Below the pieces are notes generated by a model, which was not told where the DNA came from, searched no databases, and worked only from the letters and a program-made list of their open reading frames with translations. DNA of 64,000 nucleotides from CAVYGM01 sp963768025 (GTDB lineage: Bacteria > Bacteroidota > Bacteroidia > Cytophagales > Spirosomataceae): the NCBI GenBank assembly GCA_963768025.1, contig CAVYGM010000022.1:11419-75418 (forward strand), given 5' to 3'. Positions 47,366 to 56,212 of the stretch are shown here, piece after piece; within the stretch, counting starts at the first letter, position 1, and the number at the start of each line of letters is the position of its first letter. A program made the translations under genes and the position numbers.

Positions 47366-48268
47366 TTAAAAGTAAAGCGATTGGGCCAAGCGAAAGGTAT
47401 TGCAGTGCGCTTCCACAATATCAGCTATACGTTTGGAATATCCCCCACCCATCGAAACCACCACCGGCACGCCCGCCCGAAGGCAAGTTTTAAAAACAAA
47501 TTTATCCCGCCGAAGGCAACCTTCCCGACTCATTGCCAGATGGCCGAGCTTGTCCGTACTCAAAATGTCCACTCCCGCAATAAAAAATGCGAAGTCGGGC
47601 CGGTGGGTAGCGAACAAGCGGGGCAAGACTTTGCCCAGTGTAGCCAGGTACTCCTCGTCAGAGGTACCCGTAGGAAGCGCTATATCCAAATCGGAATGTT
47701 CTTTATGGAGCGGGTAGTTGTCCTTCCCGTGCATGGAAAACGTGAAGACCCGAGGTTCGTGCTGAAACATGACGGCCGTGCCATTTCCCTGGTGAACATC
47801 AAGGTCAATTATCAGAATCTGGCTGGCAAGCGCGTTGTCCAGGAGGTATTGGGCCGCAATTCCTACATCGTTCAACAGGCAAAACCCTTCTCCTTTGTCG
47901 GGGAAAGCATGGTGGGTGCCTCCGGCCACATTCAGGGACACCCCGGATTCCAGCGCAAAATGACAACACTCTATCGTTCCTTTTGCTATAATAGTTTCCC
48001 GTGCAACCAGGTCCTCCGAAAGGGGGAATCCAATCCGCCTGACCATCTTCGGAGACAGGGTCAGGTTTTGCAGGTTTTCCCAATAGATTGGATCGTGTAC
48101 CGAAAGAATCCATTTTTCGGACAGCGGACCCGGGCAGAAGAAATTGTCTGGGGTACAGGTACCCTCGTGAATAAGTTGGGCTGGAATCAGTTCATATTTT
48201 TCCATTGGGAATCGGTGACCTTCCGGAAGGGAAAGGGCGTACAGATCGCAGTGGGCAATTTTGAGCAT
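47366..48268 (-). CDS. Histone-deacetylase-superfamily amidohydrolase
   Basis: Zinc-dependent deacetylase-fold enzyme, 300 residues from the start at 48268 (MLKIAHCDLYALSLPEGHRF); the open frame to 48340 adds 24 unlike residues. The catalytic His pair is in NVAGGTHHAFPDKGEGFC, the metal Asp/His in IIDLDVHQGNGTAVMF and the second Asp in AFFIAGVDILSTDKLG. MGGGYSKRI is near the end. Bacterial members act on acetoin/acetyl-polyamines or acetyl-lysine; the substrate here is unknown. Confidence 0.9.
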   Translation of the reverse strand: MLKIAHCDLYALSLPEGHRFPMEKYELIPAQLIHEGTCTPDNFFCPGPLSEKWILSVHDPIYWENLQNLTLSPKMVRRIGFPLSEDLVARETIIAKGTIECCHFALESGVSLNVAGGTHHAFPDKGEGFCLLNDVGIAAQYLLDNALASQILIIDLDVHQGNGTAVMFQHEPRVFTFSMHGKDNYPLHKEHSDLDIALPTGTSDEEYLATLGKVLPRLFATHRPDFAFFIAGVDILSTDKLGHLAMSREGCLRRDKFVFKTCLRAGVPVVVSMGGGYSKRIADIVEAHCNTFRLAQSLYF

Positions 48269-48522
48269 AGGTAATTTTTTCGATTCCGGGTACAACTTTT
48301 TTGGTTTTAATGGGGTCACTACTTTAATCCTAACCGCCAAGCGTTAGGGAGTGTTCATACCTTGTGCCTACTTTTTCTTCTGATTTCTTGAATCTGCCGG
48401 AATTCAGATTCATTAGGATGAGGCTATCAAAAGGAACGGTGAATGCCCGGAAGGGCGGTTGGATTAAAATTTCTAGGGCCTTTTTTTCGTTAGTAAGTGG
48501 AATAGCAAAATCAATAACTTCT

Positions 48523-49146
48523 ATGAAATATTATAATTTAATTTTTCTGGCCGGTCTTTTCACCTTGCTGGTATCCTGTACCAAAGATCCCCTACGGGAC
48601 TTATCCATGGAGGATTCTCAGGTCTTTATTACCAACCGTGACCCTTCGGCAAACTTTCAGCAATACAAGACGTTTAGCATTCTCGACTCCGTGTTGGTGA
48701 TTGGTAACCAGGGGAGTGGCGCTTCATTAACGGACGTCGATATCAAGTTTTTGACCACGATAGTTCGTTCCATGCAGGAGTTAGGCTACACCTACGTAAG
48801 CCCTGCCAAAAATCCTGATATTGGAATCAATGTGGCTCAGGTCCGCAATGCTTATCTGAATGTAGTCTCGCAGCCGATTTCCCCGTATCTGGGCAACTAT
48901 TGGGGGGGGTACGGCTACGGGTCGGGCTATGGCTACGGGTACCCATCCACGTACAGCTATTACCAAACTCAGGAAAACTACTGGTACATAGAGATGATTG
49001 ATTTCAAAAATCCGAACACGCAGAACAAAACCGTAAAAGTAGTATGGAATGCCGAAATTCGGGGAAACGGATTATTTGACTCCGCTTCCATTGACAACGT
49101 AATCGCTTCCGTGTTTCAGCAATCAAATTATTTGAAATTAAATTAA
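48523..49146 (+). CDS. DUF4136 lipoprotein
   Basis: A 207-residue lipoprotein: MKYYNLIFLAGLFTLLVSC places the Cys at residue 19, which decides the start (48523 rather than 48364). The DUF4136 body includes NFQQYKTFSILDSVLVIG and a Gly/Tyr-rich repeat segment YWGGYGYGSGYGYGYPSTYS near residues 127-146, then VWNAEIRGNGLFDSASIDN. The function of the family is unknown. It is followed 54 bases later by an outer-membrane barrel gene. Confidence 0.85.
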   Translation: MKYYNLIFLAGLFTLLVSCTKDPLRDLSMEDSQVFITNRDPSANFQQYKTFSILDSVLVIGNQGSGASLTDVDIKFLTTIVRSMQELGYTYVSPAKNPDIGINVAQVRNAYLNVVSQPISPYLGNYWGGYGYGSGYGYGYPSTYSYYQTQENYWYIEMIDFKNPNTQNKTVKVVWNAEIRGNGLFDSASIDNVIASVFQQSNYLKLN

Positions 49147-49200
49147 TCAGGCTTAATGATTTCCAATCAAAAGCCACCATAATAAGATAAAAATAACCGT

Positions 49201-49857
49201 ATGAACTTCATCAAAATAGTAGGATTGGTGCTGGTGACCTCCCTGACGGGATACGCCCAGCAAGATCCGCAACTGTATTCCATTCCTACCCCTTTTGAAC
49301 GATATTCCCATTATCAGGTTATCGTACGGGGCGGTGGTGCCATCCCCACCGGGGCTTTCGGAACAAATTATATCGACAAAACCACCCTGGAAAATTATTC
49401 GGTGGCCGTGGACTGGATCCTTCAGCGTCCCATCTCGCTTGGGTTGGAAGTAGGACACACCTTTTTCTCGAAGCGACTCCCTCGGGCAATATATCCCCTG
49501 GAGGGCCAGGATGTGTCGGCTGTACAAACCCGTACTTTGAGCTTAATGCCGATTCAGGGTACCGTTAATTCTTACCTGGGGAACGCCAATGCGAGGATCC
49601 GGCCTTATGTTCATCTGGCCGCAGGGGTAAACCTACTAGACTATACGCTTTACTATGGTAACCTGGCAAATCAGCAGCAAGCCGTCAAATTTAGCTATGG
49701 GGTAGGCGTTGGTTCAAAATTCCTCTTTAAAAAGGATGGCTCATTGGGTGCTGATATCCGGGTGAAATACAACCAAACCCCCTTCAATTTCGACTATATA
49801 GATAAGGGAATCGGGCAACTCAATGCCACCGCTGGCCTGTTTTACCGCTGGTGGTAG
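49201..49857 (+). CDS. Outer-membrane beta-barrel protein
   Basis: 218 residues with a signal peptide (MNFIKIVGLVLVTSLTGYAQ) and barrel-type alternating strands: VIVRGGGAIPTGAFGTNYID, SLGLEVGHTFFSKRLP, KFSYGVGVGSKFLFKKDGS. It ends in an aromatic residue (LFYRWW). No specific family recognised. It lies between the DUF4136 lipoprotein and the 722-residue membrane-anchored protein, 24 bases upstream of the latter, so the three may form one envelope operon. Confidence 0.72.
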   Translation: MNFIKIVGLVLVTSLTGYAQQDPQLYSIPTPFERYSHYQVIVRGGGAIPTGAFGTNYIDKTTLENYSVAVDWILQRPISLGLEVGHTFFSKRLPRAIYPLEGQDVSAVQTRTLSLMPIQGTVNSYLGNANARIRPYVHLAAGVNLLDYTLYYGNLANQQQAVKFSYGVGVGSKFLFKKDGSLGADIRVKYNQTPFNFDYIDKGIGQLNATAGLFYRWW

Positions 49858-49881
49858 GTACAACTTGTTTTTGATTACATA

Positions 49882-52050
49882 ATGTGGCGAAACTACGTGC
49901 TTAAAATCTCCCTTGCTGTCTTTTTTCTTTCGCTGATTCTAGCCGTTGGAGCCTCCATGAATTGGGTTTGGAGCAGGTTTGGACCGAGTAACCACGCCGT
50001 GTACACCATGAAAGCTGCTGAGCTTCCCTTGGTTAAAAATGTCTCCCAGACTCCTACCCTCTGCGACCTTACCGTACGGCATTACCGCCAAATCGGGAAT
50101 GAAGTACAATTCGAACTCTACGCGGGTCAGGGCGGCTTGGCCCCCTATTGGGTGGAGGTTACCCAGAAGGGCCAAAAATATGAATTCCCACAAGTACCCC
50201 ATAGGGCGGGTACCTGGCTGAACCTAACCAACCTTCGCTTGCAGGATGGACCGGCTACCATTCGGATCAAGAGCCTAAACGATGCTCAATGTGAAACCAG
50301 CGCGGAATTCAATTATGATGGAAAGCGCACCAACGAGATCTTGCCCATTAATCGCTGGATTCGGCAAGGAAGTGAGGATATTCTGCTTGATGTCCGACCG
50401 ATTCAATACAAAGGTAAGGTATACCTGAAAGACTTCGCCAATTACCAGGATGGTCGCACCAAGGTGTATCTGATAGATAATATCATGGTGAAGGGGCTGG
50501 AAGATGGCCTGGAGGTTCAGCCGGGATACTTCTACTCCGTCACCGCCTGCTGGATTGATGCACCCTATTCGGAATGGTGGAACCACCTGCGCAACCGGTC
50601 TATTCGCCAACAAAACATCTGGTTGAATGGTACCCCTACCCCTCCCAAAGTAACTACTTCCCTTACGCGTGTTGCCATCCCCGACTGGTTTACCTTGTCG
50701 CGCGAGTATACCGTGCTTTTTGATACTCAATTTCCTGAATTTGAACCTATTGAGGGTAAGTTCGCCCTCCAATATCGGTTAAATGTTGACGTGCCAGCCC
50801 AAAATTATTTCAATCGGGGCATTACCCACCTGCCGAAATGGGAAGCCGGAATCCCCCCAGAAAAAACCCACTGGACCGAGCCCCCAGGCTTTTTTTTAGA
50901 CAAGGATCAGGCGTGGTTTGAGTCGTTAAATAAAGCAGAAGTGGAAGCCTACGCCGATGGTGTATACCCGTCGGGGGTGTATGCCATGGATTTTGAGTTT
51001 TGGAATCGGGACTATTCCCCGGCGGTAAAACAACGGCTGATATGGTTTGTGCAGCGAATCAAAAAAAACCACCCCTCCATGCACATTTTTGATTATTGGG
51101 GAGGGAGTGCGTACCATAATAGCAATTTTTGGTTCGAAAAATCAATCAATCCGTCGGAATTTAAGAAGGATTATTCCTACCCTACCTACACGCCGGGTAG
51201 CCCAACTGTGGTACCTCTGCCCAATGGCCAAACCTTAGCCGATTACTATTCGATCACGCCCGTCGACATTTATCCCAAGGCTTTTTTTAGCGACGATCCG
51301 GACGGGGTAACTCCGAACAATTACCGGTTGTTGGGAGCCATTCACACAGCCAGAATTAACCGGTTGTTTGAGAAACAGAAGAACAACAAAACGATTTGGT
51401 TTGGGTGGAACCGGTACTTGCCCCAGTTTCGCGACCCAACCATCCCCTACGTGATCAGTACCACCAATCCGGTCGGCCAGCTGCAATTCAACGGGATTCC
51501 TACCATGCCTGCGAGTCAGGCGTTGGCATTTTCCATGTTTTCCCTGGTAGAGTCGGACGGTTTTTATTTGTGGCACGATTCCCAGCCTCAGGGCAAAGGC
51601 GTGAACAACTATATTCTCAATGATTCCGATCCGTTTGGATTTCAGTGGTTCCCGGCCGATGGAAAAGCAGAAATTTCCCAGCTAGCCAAGCCCAAAGACC
51701 AACCCGACGCGCCGCGGTATTGGGATTATCCCACTGAATTTTACGTGTTGGGTAACTGGATGGTGAAGCAGGTTGAGGATGTGCTGGTGGGTGGAAAAAA
51801 GGTGGACCTGGATTTCAAAGTGAATGGAACCTGGACCAAAGCGTCGGTTGATCAGGCGGTCGTTTCGGCAGATAAGCACCTTCCTTTCGTCCTGGCCGTA
51901 GTGAAGGGTGATCAGGTGATTGTATTGGCGGTGGATTCGTTCCAGCAACCTACCAACTACCAAAAGGTGGAGATTCGGCTTCCAAACGGCAAGACTGATG
52001 AAATCCAATTATTTGGAAATTGGCCATCGCTGTATCGGGGCAAATTGTAA
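49882..52050 (+). CDS. Membrane-anchored protein of unknown function, glycosidase-like region
   Basis: 722 residues, not recognised. An N-terminal hydrophobic helix (ISLAVFFLSLILAVGASMNW) anchors or exports it. Residues about 55-150 are beta-sandwich-like. Residues about 355-600 alternate strands and helices with acidic, aromatic-rich segments: SGVYAMDFEFWNRDYSPAV, HIFDYWGGSAYHNSNFW and IWFGWNRYLPQFRDP. That pattern recalls a (beta/alpha)8 glycosidase, with D-F-E as a possible acidic pair. This is structural inference only. The C-terminal 80 residues look like a small beta domain. It follows an OM barrel gene by 24 bases. Confidence 0.6.
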   Translation: MWRNYVLKISLAVFFLSLILAVGASMNWVWSRFGPSNHAVYTMKAAELPLVKNVSQTPTLCDLTVRHYRQIGNEVQFELYAGQGGLAPYWVEVTQKGQKYEFPQVPHRAGTWLNLTNLRLQDGPATIRIKSLNDAQCETSAEFNYDGKRTNEILPINRWIRQGSEDILLDVRPIQYKGKVYLKDFANYQDGRTKVYLIDNIMVKGLEDGLEVQPGYFYSVTACWIDAPYSEWWNHLRNRSIRQQNIWLNGTPTPPKVTTSLTRVAIPDWFTLSREYTVLFDTQFPEFEPIEGKFALQYRLNVDVPAQNYFNRGITHLPKWEAGIPPEKTHWTEPPGFFLDKDQAWFESLNKAEVEAYADGVYPSGVYAMDFEFWNRDYSPAVKQRLIWFVQRIKKNHPSMHIFDYWGGSAYHNSNFWFEKSINPSEFKKDYSYPTYTPGSPTVVPLPNGQTLADYYSITPVDIYPKAFFSDDPDGVTPNNYRLLGAIHTARINRLFEKQKNNKTIWFGWNRYLPQFRDPTIPYVISTTNPVGQLQFNGIPTMPASQALAFSMFSLVESDGFYLWHDSQPQGKGVNNYILNDSDPFGFQWFPADGKAEISQLAKPKDQPDAPRYWDYPTEFYVLGNWMVKQVEDVLVGGKKVDLDFKVNGTWTKASVDQAVVSADKHLPFVLAVVKGDQVIVLAVDSFQQPTNYQKVEIRLPNGKTDEIQLFGNWPSLYRGKL

Positions 52051-52333
52051 AGGTAAGCTACCAAAATCCCACTAAGGGGATAAAATTCAACAGTGTTGAT
52101 TTTTATCTCAATGTAGGAAAATAGAAAAGCCATTGTTGGCAACTCCCTACTAAATTAATGGCCAAGTAGTCATTTTTTTGAAAAGTATAGTACTAGATAC
52201 GCGCCAAATGACTTAATACCAGGTGGTATCTGATATTCATCGCATTTGGCACGAGTTTTAGCTTTTTAACTTATTCAACTTGTAATTTCAGTTACTTCCA
52301 ACCATTCACCTATCACTGAGTAAATTTGTTAGC

Positions 52334-52582
52334 ATGGCTACATTATCGAGCAAATTTAAAACTGGATTAGACAACTTAGGGGTCGACGTTTCGAAAGTGA
52401 AAAAATTGAAACGTGGCAAATCCAACCCTTCTAATCCCAATCTCTCCGTACTCTATTTTTACGGAGTGGATGAATCCAATAAAGAAAAGGTAGTCCGAAC
52501 GTGGTTTTATACCTCAGAGGAAAACAGAGAGAAGGAGTTGAAAGCGATTATGGAAAAACACCCTAACCTTACCTTAGACTAG
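52334..52582 (+). CDS. Small basic protein of unknown function
   Basis: An 82-residue protein I cannot assign. It is lysine-rich at the N-terminus (VDVSKVKKLKRGKSNPSNPN), with a likely beta-alpha end (VVRTWFYTSEENREKELKAI). TAAATTTG at 52321-52328 fits a -7 box but is so close to the ATG (5 bases) that a nearly leaderless message would result. A clean terminator follows at 52656. Confidence 0.6.
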   Translation: MATLSSKFKTGLDNLGVDVSKVKKLKRGKSNPSNPNLSVLYFYGVDESNKEKVVRTWFYTSEENREKELKAIMEKHPNLTLD

Positions 52583-52655
52583 CTAATCAACCAAGATCGG
52601 TCGCGGCTCATTGGGTTCGCCCGAGTTTGGTCGGATTCAGTACTATTAAAAACAA

Positions 52656-52684
52656 AAAAGCCCGGTACTTAAACCGGGCTTTTT
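52656..52684 (+). terminator. Rho-independent terminator
   Basis: AAAAGCCCGGT (52656-52666) pairs with ACCGGGCTTTT (from 52673), with a 6-base loop and a T run. It marks the end of the ordinary chromosomal genes before the phage-like region. Confidence 0.85.
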
Positions 52685-52841
52685 CTGTCGGAAAGTCACT
52701 TTCGTGACCCATAGGGAGTTATAACACATTCAGGTTTTATGGCTAGAAATCAACTGCTTACAGGGGATTTTATTTTCTTCCATGAAACTACCATGAAACA
52801 ATCAAGTCCCGTAGCGTATTGCAAATCTTGATAGCTGCCTC

Positions 52842-53204
52842 TCAGGCACCTTGCCGCCTGAACCGATAGTGATGGATCTGCTGCCCATTATGAAAGTTCC
52901 GATCGGAATCGATATACGTCCAGCCGTTATTCTCCATATAATTAATGATATCACCCATGGACTTGAAGTCTTTCGGCTTTGCTCTTTTACGGTCGCGGAT
53001 CTTTCCCCCCTTGCCGAAGTGGCTCACCTTCTGGCCATAATCTACGAAGGCCCGGTACCTACCCGTGATCATCTTAGAGCCCACCACCTCACATACCTTC
53101 ACCTCCGGTAGCTCATTAATATTCACACCTTCCACCACCACCTGCGCCTGGACCAACCCCAGGCTACCCGTCAGCATCAGCCCTAGCAGTACATATTTTT
53201 TCAT
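52842..53204 (-). CDS. Small exported protein of unknown function
   Basis: 120 residues with a clear signal peptide (MKKYVLLGLMLTGSLGLVQA). The mature part starts VVVEGVNINELPEVKVCEVV and has YRAFVDYGQKVSHFGKGGK and SMGDIINYMENNGWTYIDSD. Small exported proteins of this kind, with an INELP-type opening and an N-N-G-W motif, are familiar in Cytophagales. No function is known to me. It may be the last chromosomal gene or the first cargo of the prophage. Confidence 0.65.
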   Translation of the reverse strand: MKKYVLLGLMLTGSLGLVQAQVVVEGVNINELPEVKVCEVVGSKMITGRYRAFVDYGQKVSHFGKGGKIRDRKRAKPKDFKSMGDIINYMENNGWTYIDSDRNFHNGQQIHHYRFRRQGA

Positions 53205-53253
53205 ATATTTGGACTTAAAATTATTTCAGGTATGCCGAATACCCCCCCAAGCC

Positions 53254-53460
53254 ATGGAAACCATGACCATCCTCCAGCTAGTAGAGTACATCAAGTCGAA
53301 TGAGGCTCATAAAAGCCTCAGGTACGTACCCGCCGACCAGCTCGACACCTTCCTGCTCAACCGCCCCCCCGTTCAGCTGCTGCTTGTGAAAGACGTCAGC
53401 TTCCAAGACAGTTCACTGGCCAGCAAGCGTGTCCAGAGCCTTGTCCACTACTGCCATTAG
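53254..53460 (+). CDS. Possible short protein, 3' end doubtful
   Basis: A 68-residue open frame (METMTILQLVEYIKSNEAHK) with a plausible helical start. Its last 48 bases overlap the opposite-strand gene at 53413. A run of seven Cs lies at about 53366. One C fewer would end it near 53387. It could be a genuine small gene with an indel or a chance frame. Confidence 0.3.
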   Translation: METMTILQLVEYIKSNEAHKSLRYVPADQLDTFLLNRPPVQLLLVKDVSFQDSSLASKRVQSLVHYCH

Positions 53461-53729
53461 GTCAGTAGAGTTTCGGGCATCGGCCAGTTGCGGTATCAAT
53501 CTATTAATCTTGGTTTTTGCTGCTGGATCTAGATCATGATTCAGCAGCTGATTCAGGGCCTTGCCCAGGTAGCCTTTTACCTTATCGAATTGCTTAGCCG
53601 CCGACGGCAAGGGGCCACATGGCTACTTCCAGCTTCGGCGTCGATCAGGTTTTGCATCGTGGATTTGTTGGCTCCGGGCGTGGTGCCGCCATGTCCATAC
53701 GCGTAGCCCATCAGGCTTTCATACATCAT
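53413..53729 (-). CDS. Prophage-edge protein of unknown function, frameshifted
   Basis: Two frames join into about 105 residues: MMYESLMGYAYGHGGTTPG then ANKSTMQNLIDAEAGSS, and after an indel near 53615, SAAKQFDKVKGYLGKALNQL and INRLIPQLADARNSTDLMAV. I do not recognise the family. The start is uncertain: the frame stays open upstream to about 53775 (ITVNTLDESIWQIAYADG) without a standard start codon. It is read in the same direction as the repressor. Confidence 0.45.
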
Positions 53730-53858
53730 GCCATCGGCATAGGCTATTTGCCATATACTTTCATCTAAGGTGTTTACAGTAATTTACTTAACGGTATGTT
53801 TTTTGGCATTCCCTTTGCGAGCGGATCCTAGTTCCAAAAACCGCCCCACCAGAACCAC

Positions 53859-54232
53859 TCAATCATTTTTGAGCCGCTCCATCTGCCTCTGGCTATCTTC
53901 TAGCCTTTTTTCCACCTTTTCAAGAGCCACCCGCTGCAAGTGAATCAGCTCGTCTTTGGTGATCACCCTTTCATCAGAAGCTACACGCTGATACTCGCCC
54001 TTTGGATCTTCTACAACTAATTTTTCTTCGGGGCGCATACTGCCTTCCCCAAGCAAAAGCCAGTCGATCGAAACCTTGTAAACCTTCGCAATCCGAATAG
54101 CCAGGTCAAGAGAAAGCTTTGAACGCCCATTCTCAACATGTGAAATATTGGCAGCACCAACTTCTAGGCTCGGCAAATTCCTGTAAAGGTCTTCATTCCG
54201 CGCAGCTCCCTCAAACGGTCACCAACGTCCAT
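53859..54232 (-). CDS. XRE-family repressor, frameshifted
   Basis: Phage-type transcription repressor. The start at 54232 gives MDVGDRLRELRGMK. One indel near 54185-54200 links this to NLPSLEVGAANISHVENGRS and KLSLDLAIRIAKVYKVSIDW, a Cro/C1 helix-turn-helix. The C-terminus is a coiled coil (LQRVALEKVEKRLEDSQRQM). No S24 peptidase domain is present, so SOS self-cleavage is not expected. It is divergent from the early gene run across a 126-base operator-like spacer. Confidence 0.82.
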
Positions 54233-54267
54233 AATGCTTATTTATATTTAGTCTTAATACAAATTGA

Positions 54268-54344
54268 ATATTATCACTATAAATAGGTTGCATTTTATAA
54301 TAACACTATATACATTTGAACTGTCATTATACAAATACACTAAT
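54268..54344. promoter_or_regulatory. Divergent early promoter with operator-like CACTATA repeats
   Basis: CACTATA occurs at 54275-54281 and 54304-54310, and a variant CACTAAT at 54338-54344. A rightward -7 box TACATTTG at 54311-54318 follows the second copy directly, with GTTG at 54287-54290 as a possible -33 element 20 bases upstream. Repressor on the second repeat would block this promoter. The layout fits a phage immunity region; the binding itself is inferred. Confidence 0.5.
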
Positions 54345-54358
54345 TATGCTAATCTGCA

Positions 54359-54709
54359 ATGCAAAGTAGCACAAGAGCCAGTACACAAACAACAAGTAAT
54401 TCTACCCATATGAGCGAACGGAATGAAAATATGCTCGTCGGAATGGAAGGCCGAAGGGCGAGACGCAAACGCATAATGTCGCTAGTCCGGGTCGTTACCG
54501 GAACCGGGGTTGGAGACGTCCTTTCCTTGACCAACACCCTGAATTCGACACCTACCAGGGCACCGCCGAGCTTAACCGAGGGCAGTCCGGCCGTTCCGAC
54601 GACCCCGCTCTCCTCGCCGCCCTCGAAGAGTGGATCCCCCAGGTCATCGAGTCCCAGCCCGAGTGGTACCAAAAGCAGAACCACCTCATCCACAACCCCC
54701 TCGTTCAGA
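54359..54709 (+). CDS. First early gene(s), disrupted
   Basis: The first segment downstream of the early promoter. A plus-strand frame begins MSERNENMLVGMEGR at 54410, but its continuation is Ser/Thr/Pro-rich and looks out of frame. Another frame reads like real protein: WRRPFLDQHPEFDTYQGTAE and LLAALEEWIPQVIESQPEWY, ending at about 54710 as the next gene starts. I infer one small early protein of about 100 residues broken by an indel after residue 7. No function assigned. Confidence 0.4.
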
Positions 54710-55040
54710 ATGAGCGTCCCCACCACCATCGCCCTCAGCCTGCCCGAAGAGCAGGTAGAGCTGCAGCGCGAGCTGCACGACACCGCCCGCGCCCTGCTGG
54801 ATGAAATCCGCTCCCAGGCCCTGGCTCCGCGAAGACGAAGCCAGCGACTATTTCAAGGTTTCGCAGAGCACCTTCCGGCGGTGGGTCGCCCAGGGGTGGA
54901 TCAGGAAGGTCGTCGTTGAAGGCATTATCCTATACAACCGCCGCATGCTCGACGAAGACCTCCTCAAAAAGGGCCTCGTCCAGGCACCCAACGAGCCCCT
55001 CACCCGTAGCCAACCCATTGCCCGCCGCAAACCGCTTTGA
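54710..55040 (+). CDS. Excisionase-like helix-turn-helix protein, frameshifted
   Basis: The ATG at 54710 gives SVPTTIALSLPEEQVELQRE. A one-base deletion near 54822 joins it to WLREDEASDYFKVSQSTFRR and WVAQGWIRKVVVEGIILYNR, a MerR/excisionase-type winged helix (about residues 40-95). The whole is about 110 residues. Such proteins in temperate phages are excisionases or early regulators. It is the second gene after the early promoter. Confidence 0.7.
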
Positions 55041-55043
55041 ACC

Positions 55044-55136
55044 ATGCTATACATCACACTCTATTTCTTTTTCATCATCGGCATGCTGGCCCTCGGCCGG
55101 TACGCGGTCCAGGGCCGCCCACCCCAGTCCAAGTAG
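55044..55136 (+). CDS. Tiny single-helix membrane protein
   Basis: 30 residues: MLYITLYFFFIIGMLALGRY then AVQGRPPQSK, one transmembrane segment and a short polar tail. It starts 3 bases after the previous stop and is followed closely by the next gene, so it fits the packed early operon. Confidence 0.5.
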   Translation: MLYITLYFFFIIGMLALGRYAVQGRPPQSK

Positions 55137-55159
55137 TCACCAATCATCCCCCAATACCC

Positions 55160-55613
55160 ATGCAACTATTCACCCAAGACACCCTGCCCCAGTCTACCCG
55201 CAAGGCTGACGCGTCCCTCCGGATGTCCATCAACCGAAATTTCGGGCACGATCACAATTTTCAAAGAGGCTGTTACTTTTCTCAAACTCCTACAACACGA
55301 CAAACTAGGCTTTGCCCTCAACGACGGCCAGCTCTACCTGATTCCAAGGCATGCCGCTGGCTTTACCTTGCGCAAGCCCACCGGTCTGGGAAAGCTACAA
55401 AACCTCGTGTTTTCGCACAGCTACCTGTCCACCAAGATCATAGAACTGATCCCCACCAAAATCCGCGACACCAGCCCCGACATCACCACCTTCCGCCTGC
55501 TCATCAGCCAGGAAAGCATCGAACTCCCTGCCGACGACGGCACCCTCATGAAATGTTACCCGATCATCACCACATCCGCCACGTTCAAACTCTTCAAACC
55601 CGGCAAGAAATGA
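55160..55613 (+). CDS. Phage early protein of unknown function, one frameshift
   Basis: The start at 55160 gives MQLFTQDTLPQSTRKADASL. Removing one C near 55250 restores TITIFKEAVTFLKLLQHDKL and GFALNDGQLYLIPRHAAGFT, continuing to KCYPIITTSATFKLFKPGKK at 55613. About 150 residues, alpha/beta. I know no family. The next gene starts inside its stop codon (ATGA overlap at 55610). Confidence 0.65.
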
Positions 55614-55941
55614 ACAAACTAACCCACTACCAAGCCCGCCTGGACGCCACCTGGCAGCGCCTCACCACTGCCCAGGGCGACGAGCAGTGGCACAGCGCCA
55701 GCGCCTGCAGGCCATCATCCAGGACTGCTGGGCCATCACCCTGCCCCCTTTCGACTACCTCACCGCCCGCCAGCAAGAGCAGCGCCAGGCCCTCATTACC
55801 GCCACCGAGCCCGCTCCGGAGGACAGTTTCAGCCCAAAGCTGTCCTACCCCTGTGCCGGATGCCGTCGTACTTTCACTACCCGGCAGGCCCTCGGGGCCC
55901 ATAGCCGCCACTGTAACCCGAAAGGAGGTACCCATGTCTAG
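55610..55941 (+). CDS. Zinc-finger protein with QALGAH motif, frameshifted
   Basis: The start at 55610 gives MNKLTHYQARLDATWQRLTT. One base missing near 55692 leads to QRLQAIIQDCWAITLPPFDY. The C-terminus holds YPCAGCRRTFTTRQALGAHS then RHC, a C-x2-C-x12-H-x3-C/x2-H finger whose Q-A-L-G-A-H helix resembles plant C2H2 fingers. It is probably a small nucleic-acid or protein-binding factor. Its last residues (KGGTHV) encode the Shine-Dalgarno AAAGGAGG for the next gene, which starts inside its stop. Confidence 0.65.
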
Positions 55942-56212
55942 CTCACGCCATTGGTTCTCATCGAACCTCTCGCCCTGTACCGTTATCTACGTAGAAGTGA
56001 CCCGCGCCAGCTGTTCCGACGGCATGCCCAAGGAGGAGCACAAGCTCCTTGCCTCTATCTACCAGCAGGGCCAAACCCTCGATGCCGTCGTGTGGCTACC
56101 CGACCAGGATATTTTCATGCCTGGCTACACCAACATGCTGGCCGCCCAAACGGCCATCGTCAACCAACTCAGCCATGCCCACACACCCCAACCTCAATCT
56201 CAACTACTATGA
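55934..56212 (+). CDS. Phage early protein of unknown function
   Basis: 92 residues, intact: MSSSRHWFSSNLSPCTVIYV, then HKLLASIYQQGQTLDAVVWL. The strong Shine-Dalgarno at 55921-55928 and the overlap with the upstream stop fix the start at 55934. It has an alpha/beta look and no recognised domain. A much longer frame through this stretch is a chance opening and not used. Confidence 0.65.
   Translation: MSSSRHWFSSNLSPCTVIYVEVTRASCSDGMPKEEHKLLASIYQQGQTLDAVVWLPDQDIFMPGYTNMLAAQTAIVNQLSHAHTPQPQSQLL

Noticed and set aside
48364..48522. 53-residue N-terminal extension of the DUF4136 protein
   Set aside because: It would bury a perfect lipoprotein signal that starts at 48523.
54359..54919. 186-residue Ser/Thr/Pro-rich frame as one gene
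   Set aside because: Composition is that of an out-of-frame reading. Another frame gives protein-like sequence, and the last third joins the excisionase-like gene.
55037..56212. 391-residue open frame through the early phage region
   Set aside because: Pro/His/Arg-rich and crosses four better-supported overlapping genes; only its last 92 codons are used.
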